NCBI GenBank assembly: GCA_026419785.1
Contig: JAODTK010000311.1
Span: 62,001-126,000 of the forward strand
Direction of reading: 5' to 3'
From: Sclerodactyla briareus
Lineage: Eukaryota; Echinodermata; Holothuroidea; Dendrochirotida; Sclerodactylidae
DNA: 64,000 nucleotides
Below are positions 1 through 12,939 of the stretch, piece after piece; position 1 is the first letter of the stretch; each line of letters opens with the position of its first letter. The position numbers were made by a program, and so were the translations under genes. The notes under the pieces are model-generated. The model searched no databases and was not told the DNA's origin. It saw nothing but the letters and a program-made list of their open reading frames with translations.

Positions 1-1038
1 GTCAGGCAGCCGCCCACCCAGAAGAAGGCAACGAGAGATTCCAGTTCATCCTCTAGTAGTTCGCTTACAACCGTCCCCATCCCCTAAAAAGAAATGGTAA
101 CCTTCTCCTGCTAGTAAAGTGCTAGAAGCCGTGGCCGTCAAAATCCAAGCCACTGCCAGGAATTCTGCAACTAGGACGTCAGCGGATCGTCACCTGCCCC
201 TTCAGCAATGTCTGCCAGGTCTCCGTCTCATCTCGATCCAAGACAACCAACCTCCCAGCCAAGAAGAGCATGAAAAGCAGGCAGTCCGGCCAACCCAAAT
301 CAGCAGGGGTAGGCAACCATCCAATAAATGGCAAGTAGAGAGGTCTTCAAGGAAGTCTCGTCACTCGGTCCGCATCACACCGTCCCCCGGTCCGGGGCGC
401 TCACAGAGGGGGAAGAATTCCAGCACGTGGGGGATGGGTGTATCTACTGGTAAGGACGACAAGGGGAAGGACCTTCAGAACAATCGCATGTCGAGAACTT
501 GCCCTCCCCCCAGAGAAGCCCGCGCCAAAATCTTCTTCATCTCCTTCGAAAACAGCGGAGCAGCAATCCTAAATCCTAAAAAGGCAGGTGCTAGTAGAAG
601 TCCTGCTAAAAAGACTCAACAGAGCCCAGTTAAAAACACACAACGAAAGAGGGTACCCACGGTTGTCACTCCGTCAACAAGATCGTCCAGGTCAGACAAG
701 AGTAAGATCCCCCTGCCCGTAGGTATTCCGCCATCTAACGATGGCGATGATGACATGTGCTCAGAATTCCCCATCAATCACCTTCAAAGTCACCTGCTAA
801 ATCCTCAAAGAGGTCCCCAAGACCTCAGTCAAAATCCCCCCGCCTTCCCCGGTAAAGAATCAGAAGAGTGCAGTAGCAAAGTCCCCACCGAAGGTGCGAC
901 GGGTTGCCAACAAAGATGGCAGGGTTGCCGAAGACGACTGCGGCAGTGGCGAAGAACCAGGCTTCACCATCTAAGAGACAACATTCGCCGACGAAGAAAG
1001 CACAGTCGCCAGCACCAAGAAGAATATTACAAATCAAA
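1..1038 (+). CDS. Ser-Pro-Lys-rich disordered protein, internal exon (5' end outside window)
   Basis: The segment is dense in Ser-Pro-(Lys/Arg) motifs but no single frame stays open. Readable pieces include SPSPKKK (near 80-100), SRSPAKKTQQSPVK (near 595-635), SPSKSPAKSSKRSPRP (near 778-830), KSPPKVRR (near 880-900) and SPSKRQHSPTKKAQSPAPRR (near 958-1020), lying in three frames. The last frame runs to a donor, AAA|GTGAGC, at 1038/1039 in phase 0, which fits the next exon. SPKK-type repeats occur in DNA-binding tails of sperm histones, in splicing-matrix proteins and in neurofilament-like proteins, so the role cannot be assigned; a nuclear, phosphorylated, unstructured protein is an inference. 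The frame changes look like single-base assembly indels, since the composition continues across each break. A pseudogene is the alternative. Confidence 0.6.
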
Positions 1039-2810
1039 GTGAGCTAATTGTTCTTTCCTGTGAAGGTAATCCTATGGGATGAGGGGATGGGGAATGGCAA
1101 CTGTGTCTGATGGGGGGGGGGGGGGGGCTAGATTTTTTTCTCCCGCTTGTCATAAAGGTGACTAAAAGTTACTTGATTAGTGCATACATAACCTTCTATC
1201 TTATCATCTATCTAATATTGCTGTGTACTGTGAAAGAACAAAATGTCATCTTTGATATGGAAGTCAGTTTTACAACATACGGTTACAGACATAAGTAATC
1301 AAGAAGGTTCCATATATGTGTTGTTAACCTCTGCCACTCAACCCGTCCTATCCAAACTAATCCGATATGCTTCAAATGTAGCGATAAAACTTAGCATGAT
1401 GAGCTCGCGAGCCAACCAAACCTGTCGTGTTCAATCAATCAACTTAGCCAGGCTGGTCCCTGGACTAACTAACGATGACACTCTGACTTCCTGATGACTA
1501 GAAATTTGTAGCCCTGTGATTCCTTTTGCTGGTGTGAATAATTATTGAAGCCCGCTCTCAAGCTCTCACTGGCTCCTTACCATCACAACTTACTTTCATA
1601 TGAACTCGTCCAACTTGGCTTGATTAGCTCTTGACCCCAAAAAATGCCCCATGGCCATGGCAACACGTGATATGTGTTGGATTGGTCAAATCCTGTGGAC
1701 TGTCTGGCCATTCAGTGCTTGAAGTTAGTCATGTAACCATTCGAACTGGGGTGTTTTCTGTGTGAACTTTTGACATTAGGTCATTAACATTACAGTGTGA
1801 TATCATTATTACCTCTAACCATGGACCTGCTGTATATCAGAGAGCACTATCGTCAAATAAAGTGATACAGCATGGCATAATTTTTTGTCCAGAATAAAAA
1901 TAGGCCATTGGTCTATTTCCTAAAAAAACAGCTGGCTGTCCTTATCATCCTTATGTGGAAGAATTACTAAAATTTCTGAAATTGAATCTCCAAATGCTTT
2001 TCCCAAATAATTCTGGTAAGGTATCAAATGCAGGTTCGATTGTTGAGGGTGAATCAATGACTAGGATCTCCTTTCGTACGGCTCTTTTATATACCGTTAG
2101 AAAGAATGTTTGCAATCTTTTCCAGTCACTGTAAAGTGGCTATAATTAGAGGTGCTTCAACAACAACAAATTATTATTATTATCATTTTTCTGCCCAAAA
2201 CTGCTATGTCGACTATCTTCATCTATGGCATTGATAGTTGATTATAATCGGGTATAATTCCTTTATAAACCCAGCTGGATAGGACGTAACTTGGGGAAAA
2301 CCTAAATTTTGCTCAACGACAAGTTTAAAAAAATTTCTATCACTTTGCAATTTGCCAACAACTGTACAGTCTATGTCACATATTCCCCAGTGCGTAAAAT
2401 CACGATGTATCCCAATGCATAATAGTATTCAGATGCCTAGATGATAATTGTTGGAAAATCGCAAGATTTTGCATTGTGCATATGGCAATGGAGGCTCCAT
2501 CTGCGCAGTGGTCACTTGTACTGGGCATGAAAGTTTTTGACATTCTATATGCGTACAAGCAGATATTTACGACGGCACCACACTATGTACACGCTATCTC
2601 GAAACCAGAGGGAGGATTGTTATCATTGTCCACAGGAGTACTATTTTTAGAGAAAATTGGGAGAATTCTGAGATTTTCTTCGCATTTTTGTCAGACTGGG
2701 GTCAATCGTGCTGTTCTCCCTGTGCAGGGCCACACTCGACCGTTGATGATTAGCCCCTAAATCATGCACTAAGTCGTTGGTAACTCTCCATGGCATGTTG
2801 TTTTCTACAG
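1039..2810 (+). other. Intron of the SP/K-rich gene
   Basis: The stretch lies between the GTGAGC donor and a TTTTCTACAG acceptor. It holds a G homopolymer near 1110-1128 and a short TTA microsatellite near 2170-2180. No coding signal or recognisable element was seen in it. Confidence 0.5.
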
Positions 2811-3058
2811 GTCAAGAAATCCGCCCACAAAGGAGACAGTGAAAGGAGACTGGTAGATTCTGAGAGGGAACCGCCTCCTCCCCCAGGGCATCCACGAGGC
2901 AGTCTTCATCGCTGGCTCTTCCCCTCGGAAGTCTCCCTGTCCTTCCCCTCGAAGGGATCTCCCCATAAGGCTGTCTCGCCACGTAGGTCCCCCTCACCGC
3001 AGAAATCAACTCGCCAGAAATGCATCACCAAAAGAGAATGTCAAACAGCATCAAATAC
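2811..3058 (+). CDS. SP/K-rich protein, penultimate exon
   Basis: The exon is bounded by a good acceptor (ttttctacag|gtcaag) and a strong donor (AC|GTAAGT). It enters in phase 0, matching the exon ending at 1038. It reads VKKSAHKGDSERRL, then a shifted stretch where the frame with SSPRKSPCPSPRR fits better, then GSPHKAVSPRRSPSPQKSTR in the original frame. Two compensating indels would explain this. The 248 bases leave two in the last codon, and the next exon supplies the third. The motif style (SPRR, SPRK, SPHK) is the same as in the exon upstream. Confidence 0.62.
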
Positions 3059-3688
3059 GTAAGTCTGGTCCACACTTCAGAGGGTACCTCTTCTTCAGAA
3101 GTTGGAAAACTGCATCCCTTTTAGTAAACAATCAAATATAAAACGAAATGGTGCAAATCGCACTTTGAAAATGCGTCTTGCGTCTATTGAGCTCTTACTC
3201 ACTAACCCAAATTAATTGGCAGCACCACTTTTGGTGTGAATTTAATTTGTAATTAATTTGCATCTAATTTTCACAGGTTGAGCGAAATGTGGATTTTGGG
3301 CTCGAGATAACTTGGTAGGGTCGTATATCCATTCAGTTAATCCACAAAGTTTCATAGTAATTGCGTTGTCATATTTCTACAACTATAGGTAGACATATGA
3401 TTTACAGTTAGTTCCCACAAATATTTGAAAGGGAGTTTGGGTCCCTGAGGGAAAGGGAGTTTGGGTCCCTGAGGGTAATTCATTATGTCTAATTTCTTGA
3501 TTTTTCTTCTTCACTATACCAAATACCAAATATAGTTCCCAAGAAGCAATTACTCTGGCTATTGTGAATTCCCTATGGATCCTATGAACCGGCCAGTCCG
3601 ATCTGACGAAATACGTATGCCTACTTACTAAATTCCTTCATGACTGTATCAATTTGGTAAAACATGCTGCTGTTCTTTTTCCTTTCAG
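3059..3688 (+). other. Intron of the SP/K-rich gene
   Basis: The intron runs from GTAAGT to CCTTTCAG. It contains a perfect direct duplication of a 23-24 base unit at about 3428-3475 (aaagggagtttgggtccctg twice). Nothing else was recognised. Confidence 0.5.
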
Positions 3689-3827
3689 GAGTTGTCTAAC
3701 AAAGGCAGCCAAGGGCAGAGTAAAGCTGCTTCTGCCGCGCCAAGAGGAAGCTGGTAGCAAAAGTCAACCCATCCCCAATAAAAGGAGGTGGACTACCCCT
3801 ACAAAGTCTCCCAGGAAATCCTCCTGA
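3689..3827 (+). CDS. SP/K-rich protein, terminal exon
   Basis: A pyrimidine-rich acceptor (tttttcctttcag) opens an exon whose first base completes the split codon of the preceding exon. The frame continues without a break as SCLTKAAKGRVKLL..., then TTPTKSPRKSS and a TGA at 3825-3827. The phase match, the continuous frame and the closing TPTKSPRK motif support this as the carboxyl end. About 700 bases downstream another acceptor (cttccag at 4521) precedes SPQESSEKEVETLSG and a stop at 4586-4588, which could be an alternative last exon. Confidence 0.58.
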
Positions 3828-4007
3828 GAAATCACACTTTGAATTTGAGTTCATGTCTGGGGTCTGTCAGCTCCTCCAGTGTTTGTTTGTTGAAAACAGA
3901 TGTTGACTAGTATACCTATGGGGGTGTTCAGGATTTGAAATTTAGGTCATCGAGGGCATAATGAGCTTAATATATGGGCAACTGCAAAATGCCTCCATCC
4001 CGCACAT

Positions 4008-4375
4008 ATTAGGTTGGTCGGAGCACTCAGTCAGTATGCTCAGACTTCAATACCATGATTGCGAGTTCGAAGCCCATTGGAAGCCCAGGACTTTTCCGCA
4101 GTGCTGTTGAACAGGGCATGTCTCCTAAAATGTCCCACACCACTCACGTGTTGGAGTGGGTACCCTGTGAGGTGACTTGTGAGCGCTGTCGTGGCATCCC
4201 TACTGGTCCCAAAAAAGTGACGTACTGAAAGAGTCTCTGGAGAGTACAGCCAGGTCGTGCTGTAATAGTATGGGTGGACAAGTCACTGATTATCAGGGGT
4301 AATATCTGGAAAGCGCTTTGACATGTCTTCGACTTTGGAAGCGCTAATAAGCACAAGATATTATTAGAGTGACAA
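4008..4375 (+). repeat. tRNA-derived SINE-like element
   Basis: A box-B-like sequence, gcgagttcgaagccc, lies near 4060-4075, about 50 bases after an A-box-like ttggtcggagcac. The distal part contains ggaaagcgctttgacatg and a second aagcgctaataagcac, ending in a gatattatta tail. This is the head-body-tail plan of tRNA-derived SINEs. Exact ends and target-site duplications were not resolved. Confidence 0.5.
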
Positions 4376-4521
4376 TCGAATCTACATGATCAATATTGAT
4401 GTTTGTACTGGGCCTGATTTTACAGCGGGATGTGATGCAGACGCGGCGGTCTTTTTTTTTTGTGGTTCAGTGCTTGCCAGAAGAGCATTTCTCTGTAATT
4501 GTCTTAACTTCCCTCTTCCAG

Positions 4522-4588
4522 ATCACCGCAAGAGTCATCGGAGAAGGAAGTCGAAACCCTGAGTGGATGCAGTGGTCCTCCTAACTGA
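4522..4588 (+). CDS. Possible alternative terminal exon of the SP/K-rich gene
   Basis: The acceptor cttaacttccctcttccag is followed by an open frame reading SPQESSEKEVETLSGCSGPP and then a stop. The start with SPQ and the Ser/Glu/Lys content resemble the upstream protein. I found no convincing donor within the exon ending at 3827 that would join to it, so this is a weak call. Confidence 0.25.
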
Positions 4589-4589
4589 A

Positions 4590-7100
4590 ATGACGAAGAG
4601 GGTACCCCATCCAGAAATCGACGCATTTGGTTTTGGGGCTGACAGCACCCAGAATGAAACCTTGGAAGCATGAGTTTTATGTGGTTCTCGAATGATGCTA
4701 TTCTCCGAAAACTTGAACTTGCTTTCACAATGGTTCCGATCCACACAAAGAAGAGTTTTAAACCGGGGCGAAGTACATGTTGACTCTTCAACTCTCAGCT
4801 GAAGAGGACATTTTTGATGTTGTAGTCGGTTCTGGTAATTATCTTTTAGGTCACTGAATGGGTTGGTAAATCTGGTAGTGATTGTAGGGGGGGGGCCACG
4901 TCATGTCATCACATTGAGTGGATGTATTTTCTCTGCCATCTAATGGTGGCCGCTGCTGATCATAGTCTGCTAGTTTAAATGAATCCAACAGATTATTTAG
5001 TTTATTTAGTTTATTTTATCGAGTGGTTTTCTCTGATGATGACAATTTTTGCATTTCAAATCATCACACCTTTATTCAAGATGGATACTATTTCAAAGAA
5101 AAAAACGACAACTTCCTGCTGTGAAAAATAAAATCATAATAGGTAGGTACAGATGCAGATTTTGTGTCTTTCTCACATGAGGTTTTCCTTTCGAAACTGG
5201 GTCAGTGTCAACATGGTTGCTATTGTTTTTAAGCCCTAAATACAAGGACCCCCAAGCGAAACGTAGAATTAGTTGTGCTATGTATGTGATACACTTAAAC
5301 ATTTTTCTAGAAAATCCCATACCCTTGTTAGGACTGAATATTATAGGTGACAGAATTAACTGGCTCTGCAATCTTGCAGCTGTTTTGTAGTAGAATCATT
5401 AACTGTAATGCAAGTGAGTACTTGTTTCATGCTTCCCGTTGGCCTCAACCATATCCAGGGCCGATTCCCGGCTGAGTCAACCCCAAAAAATGTATCTCTG
5501 CCGCCTTTCTGCTGTGGTGGGTGTGTGTTCAGCATTAGATTCTGGGAGAGGAGGACAAAGCTTAGGCAACTTGCATGTTCATGAGCATGTTATTAGCCCC
5601 ACCCCTCCGTTAGATTCCACCAATCAGTCCGTTGTTTTATTCTGTGTACTCGGATGAAGGATATGCAGCTGATATCATCGCCTTTTAGTGGCATAACAAC
5701 TTATATTTGCCATAGCATTTTTGGGCAACAATTAATCATTTGTCGTTGTTGGAGCACACCCCACCCTAGTTACGGCCACTCTATAGTTGAACAGATCGCA
5801 AAAAAACCTTACATTAATACAACATGCACGGTTACAATTTTCAACATTTATAACTGTGCTTTTCTTCTCTTTTCTTCCTTTCGGATCAGGGCCCTAGCTT
5901 GTTTTGTACAGTTTGTATATTCCATAAAGTTTTTTTTTTGGGGTACAGTTTTAAAAGTTGGTATTTCTGATGACACTTCCCTGGAACTCGTTTAAGAATG
6001 GATAATCAATTCAAATTAATGCTGAGCAATTTGATACCGGCCTCAGCTATAATTTTTTTTTGGCAACTGACTAAAGAACTTTACAAGGGGAAATTGTTTG
6101 TTTTATTTGCAATAGCAGTATATCTGGCCTCGCCTCTCAAACAGTAATGTTACTACTCAGGTGGCGATGATGTGATGGGGGGGGGGGGGGGGTACTCATG
6201 TGACAAGGGGGGCAGGATCAGCTGGGTTTTTTTTTGGGGGGGGGGGGGGATTGTCAGCATTTGAATCCCCTCTGACGCACTTAGGACATTTATTCAGTAT
6301 TGCTTGTAACAAAAAATGTACTCACTTATTTGTGCCAGCCATCCACAACTTTCTAGTGGCCCACAACATTTTAGTGCACAAGTTTTTTTTTTTTATGGAA
6401 CGGCCGTGTTCCGCAGCTAAACCAGTTTGGTGCTCAGATCCTCAAGTTAGAATTCTCAGTCGGTTTGTGAATTGGTGCAGTTTTCCATGGGAGTTATACC
6501 ATAGATTGCAGGAAGGACTCACTTTGTTTATTGGGGGCATGAAGTGCGAGGCTGTGTGGGTGGTTGTAAGCTTATAGGTCTGCATATCAGAAAGCAGAAC
6601 TTGTACAGAGAGACTCGGTAAAATAATACCACATGCTTGGTGGAGAGAGTTGACACATTTTCCATACTTCCGGGCTTGTTTGTGGGGATTGTTTAGGGCT
6701 CCATTCTCAGTACATGGAGGTATAAACCTCAGCTTGGAGTCAGCCTTTTTCGCAGCTATTTTTAGCCAGATGCAGTTCTCTTTTAAGATCAACATTGATG
6801 TTTTTTTGCGAGTTTTTAAGCTCTTGTAACCTATTCATGTTTCTTCCTTGTACATGGCTTACTGAAACAAACAAAAAACGCCTTTAAAACAGATTTGCGT
6901 TGTCTTTTTTTGTCGAGGGTAAAATTATAATTGAAGGGCAATTGTCGTTAGGCAATTGACGAAAACGATGGTCATCACAATGACAACCTGTCTCGATGTG
7001 CATACTTTCAAAATACAGTATAATTCAAATGATACAAATTTGATCTACCGTGGGGGCCCGCTTTCATGTTGTGAGGTCATACTTTTTCAGCCAACCAGCT
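4590..7100. other. Intergenic, no gene seen
   Basis: Only short unsupported open frames occur here. G or T homopolymers sit near 4888, 6178-6193 and 6233-6250. I see no recognisable gene or element. Confidence 0.5.
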
Positions 7101-7104
7101 ATGC

Positions 7105-10100
7105 TGGATTGATCATTGTGGCCGCCTGTCCTTCTATCTATCATATCTATTATCCCATCTGTACAGTTGGCTCTTTTGGCCATGTTCGGACATCTTTGCC
7201 CTCAAGAAGGTCAAGGTCTTAAAGGAGGCACAATGAGCCAATGTGTGCAAAATTTCAAAAGTATCTCCACTAACTAGGGATTGGACCCAACCCAAAACAA
7301 TATCTAGTCTAGTTTGATCCATGTGAGCTTCCCGTCATTCTATCTATCTATATCTTTTTATCCATTTCCTGTCAACATTTGGCTTCTTTTGGCCTATGTT
7401 TTTTGGACAATCTTTGCCCTCAAGAATTCAAAGATCTTTAAAGGGGCACAATGAGCCAATGTGGTGCAAATGTTCAAAGTATCTCTACTAATGGATGGCA
7501 TTGACCCACCCAAAACAATAGCTATTCTAGGTTGATCCATTGTGTGCCGCCTGTCATTCTTCTATCTATATCTATTTAATCCATTCTGTCAACATTTGGC
7601 TTCTTTTGGCCCATGTTCGGAATCTTTTGCCCTCAAGAGGTCAAAGATGTTAAAAGGGGCACAATGGGCCAATGTGAGCAAAATTTCAAAAGTATCTCTA
7701 CTAACTATAATGGCATTGACCCAACCCCAAAACGAATAGCGATAGCTACTCTAGGTTGATCCATTGTGTGCCGCCTGTCATTCTATCTATCTATATCTAT
7801 TATCCATTCTGTCAACATTTGGCTTCTTTTGGCCTATGTTTGGACATCTTTGCTCTCAAGAAGGTCAAAGATCTTAAAGGGGCACAAGAGACAATGTTGT
7901 GCAAATTTCAGAAGTCAATCTCCACTATCTAATGGGCAATTGACCCAACCCGAAACCATAGCGTCTAGGTTGATCCATGTGAGCCTCCTGTCCTTCTTCT
8001 ATCTAATCTATTTTATCCCTTCTGTCAACACTTTGGCTCCTTTTGGCCTATGTTCGGACAGCTTCGCCCTCAAGAAGGTCAAAGATCTTTAAAGGGGCAC
8101 AAGAACCATGTGTGCACAATTTTCAAAAGTATCTCTACTAACTAATGCATTGACCCAACCCAAAACAAAAGCTAGTCTAGGTTTATTCCATTGTGAGCCG
8201 CCGCCTGTCATTCATCTATCATATCTATTATCCTTCTGTCACCATTTGGCTTCTTTTGGCCTATGTTTTCGGACATCTTTTCCCTCAAGAAGGTCAAAGA
8301 TCTTTAAAGGGGCAACAGGCCATTGTGAGCAAAATTTCAAAAGTATCTCTACTAACTATAATGGCATTGACCCAACCCAAAACAATAGCTACTCTAGGTT
8401 ATCCTTGTGACCGGCCTGTCATTCTATCTATCTATATCTATTGGGATCCTTGTTTCAACATTTGGCTTCTTTTGGCCTATTTTTGGACTCTTTAAAGGGG
8501 CACAACTGTGCCCGCAAGAAGTAAGATCTTTAAGGGGACAATGAGCCAATGTGTCAAATTTTCAAAAGTATCTCTACTAACTACTGCATTGCCCCCACCC
8601 AAAACCAAGGCCTATTCTAGGTTGATCCATTGTGTGCCGCCTGTCATTCTATCTATCTAACTTTATTTATCCATTCTGTCAACATTTGGCTTTTTTGGCC
8701 TAGTTCGGCATCTTTTGCCTCAAGACGGTCACATATCTTTAAAGGGCACAGTGTCCAATGTGGTGCAAAATTTCAAAAGTATTCCACTAACTAATGGCAT
8801 TGACCCAACCCCACCCAAAACAATAGCTACTCTAGGTTGATCCATTGTGAGCTGCCTGTCATTATATCTATTTATCCATTCTCGTCCAACAATTTGGCTT
8901 CTTTTGGCCTATTTTCGGACATCTTTGCCCTCAAAAAGGTCAAAGATCTTTAAAAGGGTCACAATGATCCAATGTGTGCAATTTCCAAAAAGTAATCTCC
9001 ACTAACTAATGGCATTGACCCAACCAAAACAATAGCTACTCTAGGTTGATCCATTGTGAGCCGCCTGTCATTCCTATCTATCTAGATCTATTTATCCATT
9101 CTGTCACTTTGGCTTCTTTTGGCCTATGTCGGCATCTTTGCCCTCAAAAAGGTCAAAGATCTTTAAGGGGCACAAGGGCCATTGTGAGCAAAATTTCAAA
9201 AGTATCTCCCACGAACTAATGGAATTGACCCAACCCAAAACAATAGCTAGTCTAGGTTGATCCATGGAGTAGCTTCCTGTCCTTCTAGCAAAACAACTGA
9301 CTCATATCTATACTATTTATCCATTCTGTCAACAGTTGGCTTTCTTTGGCGCCTAATGTTGGGACATCTTTGCCCGCAAGAAGGTCAAAGATCTTTAAAA
9401 GGAGGCACAATGAGCCAATGTGGCAAATTTCAAAAGTATCTCATACTAACTGATGGCAGTTTGAACCCAACCCAAAACAATAGCTAGTCTAGGGATGATC
9501 CATGTGAGCGAATTGTCATTCTATCATCTCGATCTATTTATCCATTCTGTCAACATTTGGCTTCTTGTGGCCCAGTTCGGAAAGTGCTTTGCCATCAAGA
9601 AGGTCAAGATCTTTAAAGGGGCACAATGAGACAATGGTGATGTGCAAAATTCAAAAAGTTATCTATACTAACTATAATGGCATGCGCCAACCCAAAACAA
9701 AGCTGACTCTAGGGTGATCACATGTGTGCGCCTGTCATTCTTCTATCTTATCTATTTATCCATTCTGTCAACATTGGCTTCTTTTGGCCTATGTCTCATG
9801 GACATCTTTGCTCTCAAGAAGGTCAAAGATCTTTAAAGGCACAGATGAGCCAATGTGTGAAAAATTTCAAAAGTATCTCACTATTAATGGCATTGACCCA
9901 ACCGAAACAATAGCTCGTCTAGGATGGATCCACATGTGAGCCGCCCTTCGTCAGTCTATCTATCTATATCCTGTATGGATCCATTCTGTCAACATTTGGC
10001 TCCTTTTGGCCTATGTTCGGACATCTTCGCCCTCAAGAAGGGCAAAGATCTTTAAGAAAGGGGCACATAGCAACCAATGTGTGTGCAAATATTTCAAAAG

Positions 10101-11870
10101 TAAAAAGTATCTACTGTACTAACTAATGGCATTGACCCAACGCCAAAAACAAAGACTCGTCTAGGTGATCCATTGTGAGCCGCTACCATTGTCATTCATC
10201 TATCTTAGTCTTTCTATCCATTCTGTTAACATGAGGCTTCTTTTGGCCTATGTTTGGACATCTTTGACCCTCAAGAAAGCGTCATCAAGATCTTTAAAGG
10301 GCACAGTGTCCAATGTGTGAAAAATTTCAAAAGTATCTCTACTAACTATAATGGCATTGACCCAACCCGAAAAACAATAGCTACTCTAGGTTGATCCATT
10401 GTGAGCCGCCTTGTCATCTATCATATCTATATCTATTATCCATTGTGTCAACATTTGGCTTCCTTTTGGCCTATGTTTGGACATCTTTAAAGTGGCACAA
10501 CTTGCCCTCAAGAGGTCAAGATCTTTAAAGGGGCCACAATGAGCCAATGTGTTGCCAAAATTGCAAAAGTATCTATACTAACTAATGGCATGACCCAACC
10601 AAAACAACAGTAGTCTAGGTTGATCCTTGTGAGCGCCCCCTGCTCATTCTATCTATCTATATGATTGTCCATCTGTCAAATTTGGCTTCTTTTGGCTATG
10701 TTCGGACATCTTTGCCCCAGCAAGAAGTCACAGATCTTAAAGGGGCACAGTGTCCAATGTGTGCAAAATTTCAAAAGTATCGCTACTAACTAATGCATTG
10801 ACCGCAACCCAAACAATCGCTAGTCTAGGTTGATCCATTGGAGCTGCCTGTCATTATATCTATTTATCCATTTTGTCAACATTTGGCTTCTTTTGGCTTA
10901 TGTTTGGACATCTCTCTGCCCTCAAGAAGGTCAAGATCTACAGGGCAAAACTGTTTTGTGGCCCTCAAGACGGTCAAAGATCTTTAAAGGCACGATGGGC
11001 CATTGTGAGCAAAATTTCAAAAGTATCTCTCCACTAACTAATGGCATTGACCCAACCCAACCGATAGCTGTCTAGGTTGATTCCATTGTGAGCTTCCTGT
11101 CATTATATTAATTTTCCATTCTGTCAACATTGGCTTCTTTTGGCCTATGTTCGGACATCTTTTGGCCCTCAAAAAATAACAAGGTCAAGTCTTTTAAAGG
11201 GGCACAATGAGCCAATGTCTCAAATTTCAAAAGTAAAATCTCCACTAACTAGTGGCAGTTGACCCAACCCAAAACATAGCGTCTAGGTTTGACTCCATTG
11301 TGAGCCGCCTGTCATTCTATCCTAATCTATATCTATTTCTCCATTCTGGTCAACATTTGGCTTCTTTTCGGACATCTTTAAAGAGGCCCATGAGCCAATG
11401 TTGCAAAATTTCAAAGTTATCTCCACTAACTATGGCACTGACCCAACCAAAACAATAGCTAGTCAGGTTGAACCATTGTGATCCGCCTGTCATTCTATCT
11501 ATCTATATCTGCGTTTTATCCATTCTGTCAACAATTTGAGCTTCTTTTAGGGCCTTATGTTCGGACATCTTTGCCCTCAAAGGTCACATGATCTTTGCAA
11601 TAGGCACATGATCCAATGTGTGCAAAATTTCACAGTATCAGCCACTAACTAATGGCATTGACCCAAAAACAAAATCAATAGCTAGTCTAGGTTGATCCAT
11701 GTGAGCCGCCTGTCATCTATCTATTCTATATCTATTCTGTCAACATTCTCTTCTTTTGGCCTATGTTCGGACAATCAAGATCTTCAAAGAGGCACAATGA
11801 GGCCAATGTTGGCAAAATTTCAAAAGTATCTCCCTAACTAATGGCATTGCCCAGACCACCCAAAGTGACA
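7105..11870 (+). repeat. Satellite array, ~218-bp monomer, ~21 copies
   Basis: A monomer recurs head to tail. The landmark tctaggttgatccat falls near 7307, 7529, 7751, 7968, 8178, 8392, 8617, 8832, 9043, 9252, 9490, 9713, 9919, 10158, 10388, 10614, 10827, 11072, 11283, 11463 and 11686, giving a mean spacing of about 219. Each monomer also carries a (TCTA)n stretch after cgcctgtcattc, then ctgtcaacatttggcttc, gatctttaaaggggcac and ggcattgacccaaccc. Copies differ mostly by one- to three-base indels, and a few are internally shortened (for example near 11340-11460). Short open frames inside the array are only repeat translations. Confidence 0.95.
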
Positions 11871-12190
11871 ATAGGGGCATGTACTCTTTGGGGAACAGAC
11901 ATACTGAGTATGAGCTTCATATGTCCAACTATTGAGTCGAGTGAACCGTGTTTACAACAAAATTTGACAAAATATTAATTTTTCACAATGGTCTATTTTC
12001 GGTTTCGACCAAATTTATAAAACACCCAACCACTAAAACACAACAGGGTTTCCTGTACTCCCCAAAGACATCTTTCACGCATTTCACTTGATCTAACCAA
12101 TCATTCTGGCCTTTTGCGACTTTGACCTCTAGTGACCTCTCATATGACTTCTGACCTGCCCCTCAATAGGGTTCATGTACTCATCATGGG
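11865..12190 (+). repeat. Degenerate tandem repeat of the GTACTC family
   Basis: Three landmarks, aggggcatgtactct (about 11875), agggtttcctgtactcc (about 12045) and agggttcatgtactc (about 12170), alternate 'cat' and 'cct' forms. Between them lie gacctct and gacctgcccc tracts. The same alternating unit reappears at 14,490-15,200, so the intervening DNA may be an insertion or an amplified variant. Confidence 0.6.
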
Positions 12191-12250
12191 AACACACATA
12201 TAATAATACATGTGACTTATATAGCACCTTACCAAACCAATCTCAAGCAG
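12190..12250 (-). repeat. SINE tail-like fragment
   Basis: The sequence ataataatacatgtgact followed by tatatagcaccttacc matches, in reverse, the GCGCTATATAAA plus AT-rich terminus of the SINE near 32,335-32,625. Only the tail region is recognisable. Confidence 0.35.
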
Positions 12251-12939
12251 AGCTTCATCCAGCCTTGTGGGGTCCTGTCATTGTTTTTACAAGCCAGGCA
12301 TCACAAACTACACACTACAATGACTGCTGCAATAGATTCCTCTGGCTTCGTCAAGAAATAAACAAGAGCACCAACGGTGCCGTAGTTCAAACCGCACAAT
12401 TGTACCAAGACCGATGTACAATTATAATTTTGAAATGTTCAAGATCATGAGGCCAAGAAGGCAGTTTCAAGCATGGCTATTGGTGCCTTTGACAATGATC
12501 TTCATATGGCCAAACACGTCTAGGCAGTCAATGAACATTGTTAATCACTTTAGTCAACATTCCTCGAAGAATGCTAATTCCACACAAGGCCTATTGTGCC
12601 CTTTTAAGACTTTTGACCTTCACAAATCACAATAGTCAATAAACATTGGGTCCAAGTTTGGTCCAACCATCCATCAAAGAATGACTGTTTTGCTTCTTTT
12701 CATTAGATGTTATTGCTTGTAATTCTAATGACACTATATGTTTGTAGATCCAAAATCTGCAAACAAGCTGAAAAGAGCAATTCCAACGGAACATTAGCAT
12801 ATTTCAAGAAAATATAACGTATTTTGTAAGAGATACATTTTGAATTTTTTCTACATAATGGCCTATATTGCCCCTTTACCTTCACAAAGTCAAAATGTCT
12901 CATGGGTCAATTAACAATGTGTCCGAGTTTGGTCGACAT

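Noticed and set aside
7105-11870. Possible CRISPR-like regular repeats
   Set aside because: The whole 218-bp unit is conserved with no unique spacers, and the genome is animal; it is a satellite.
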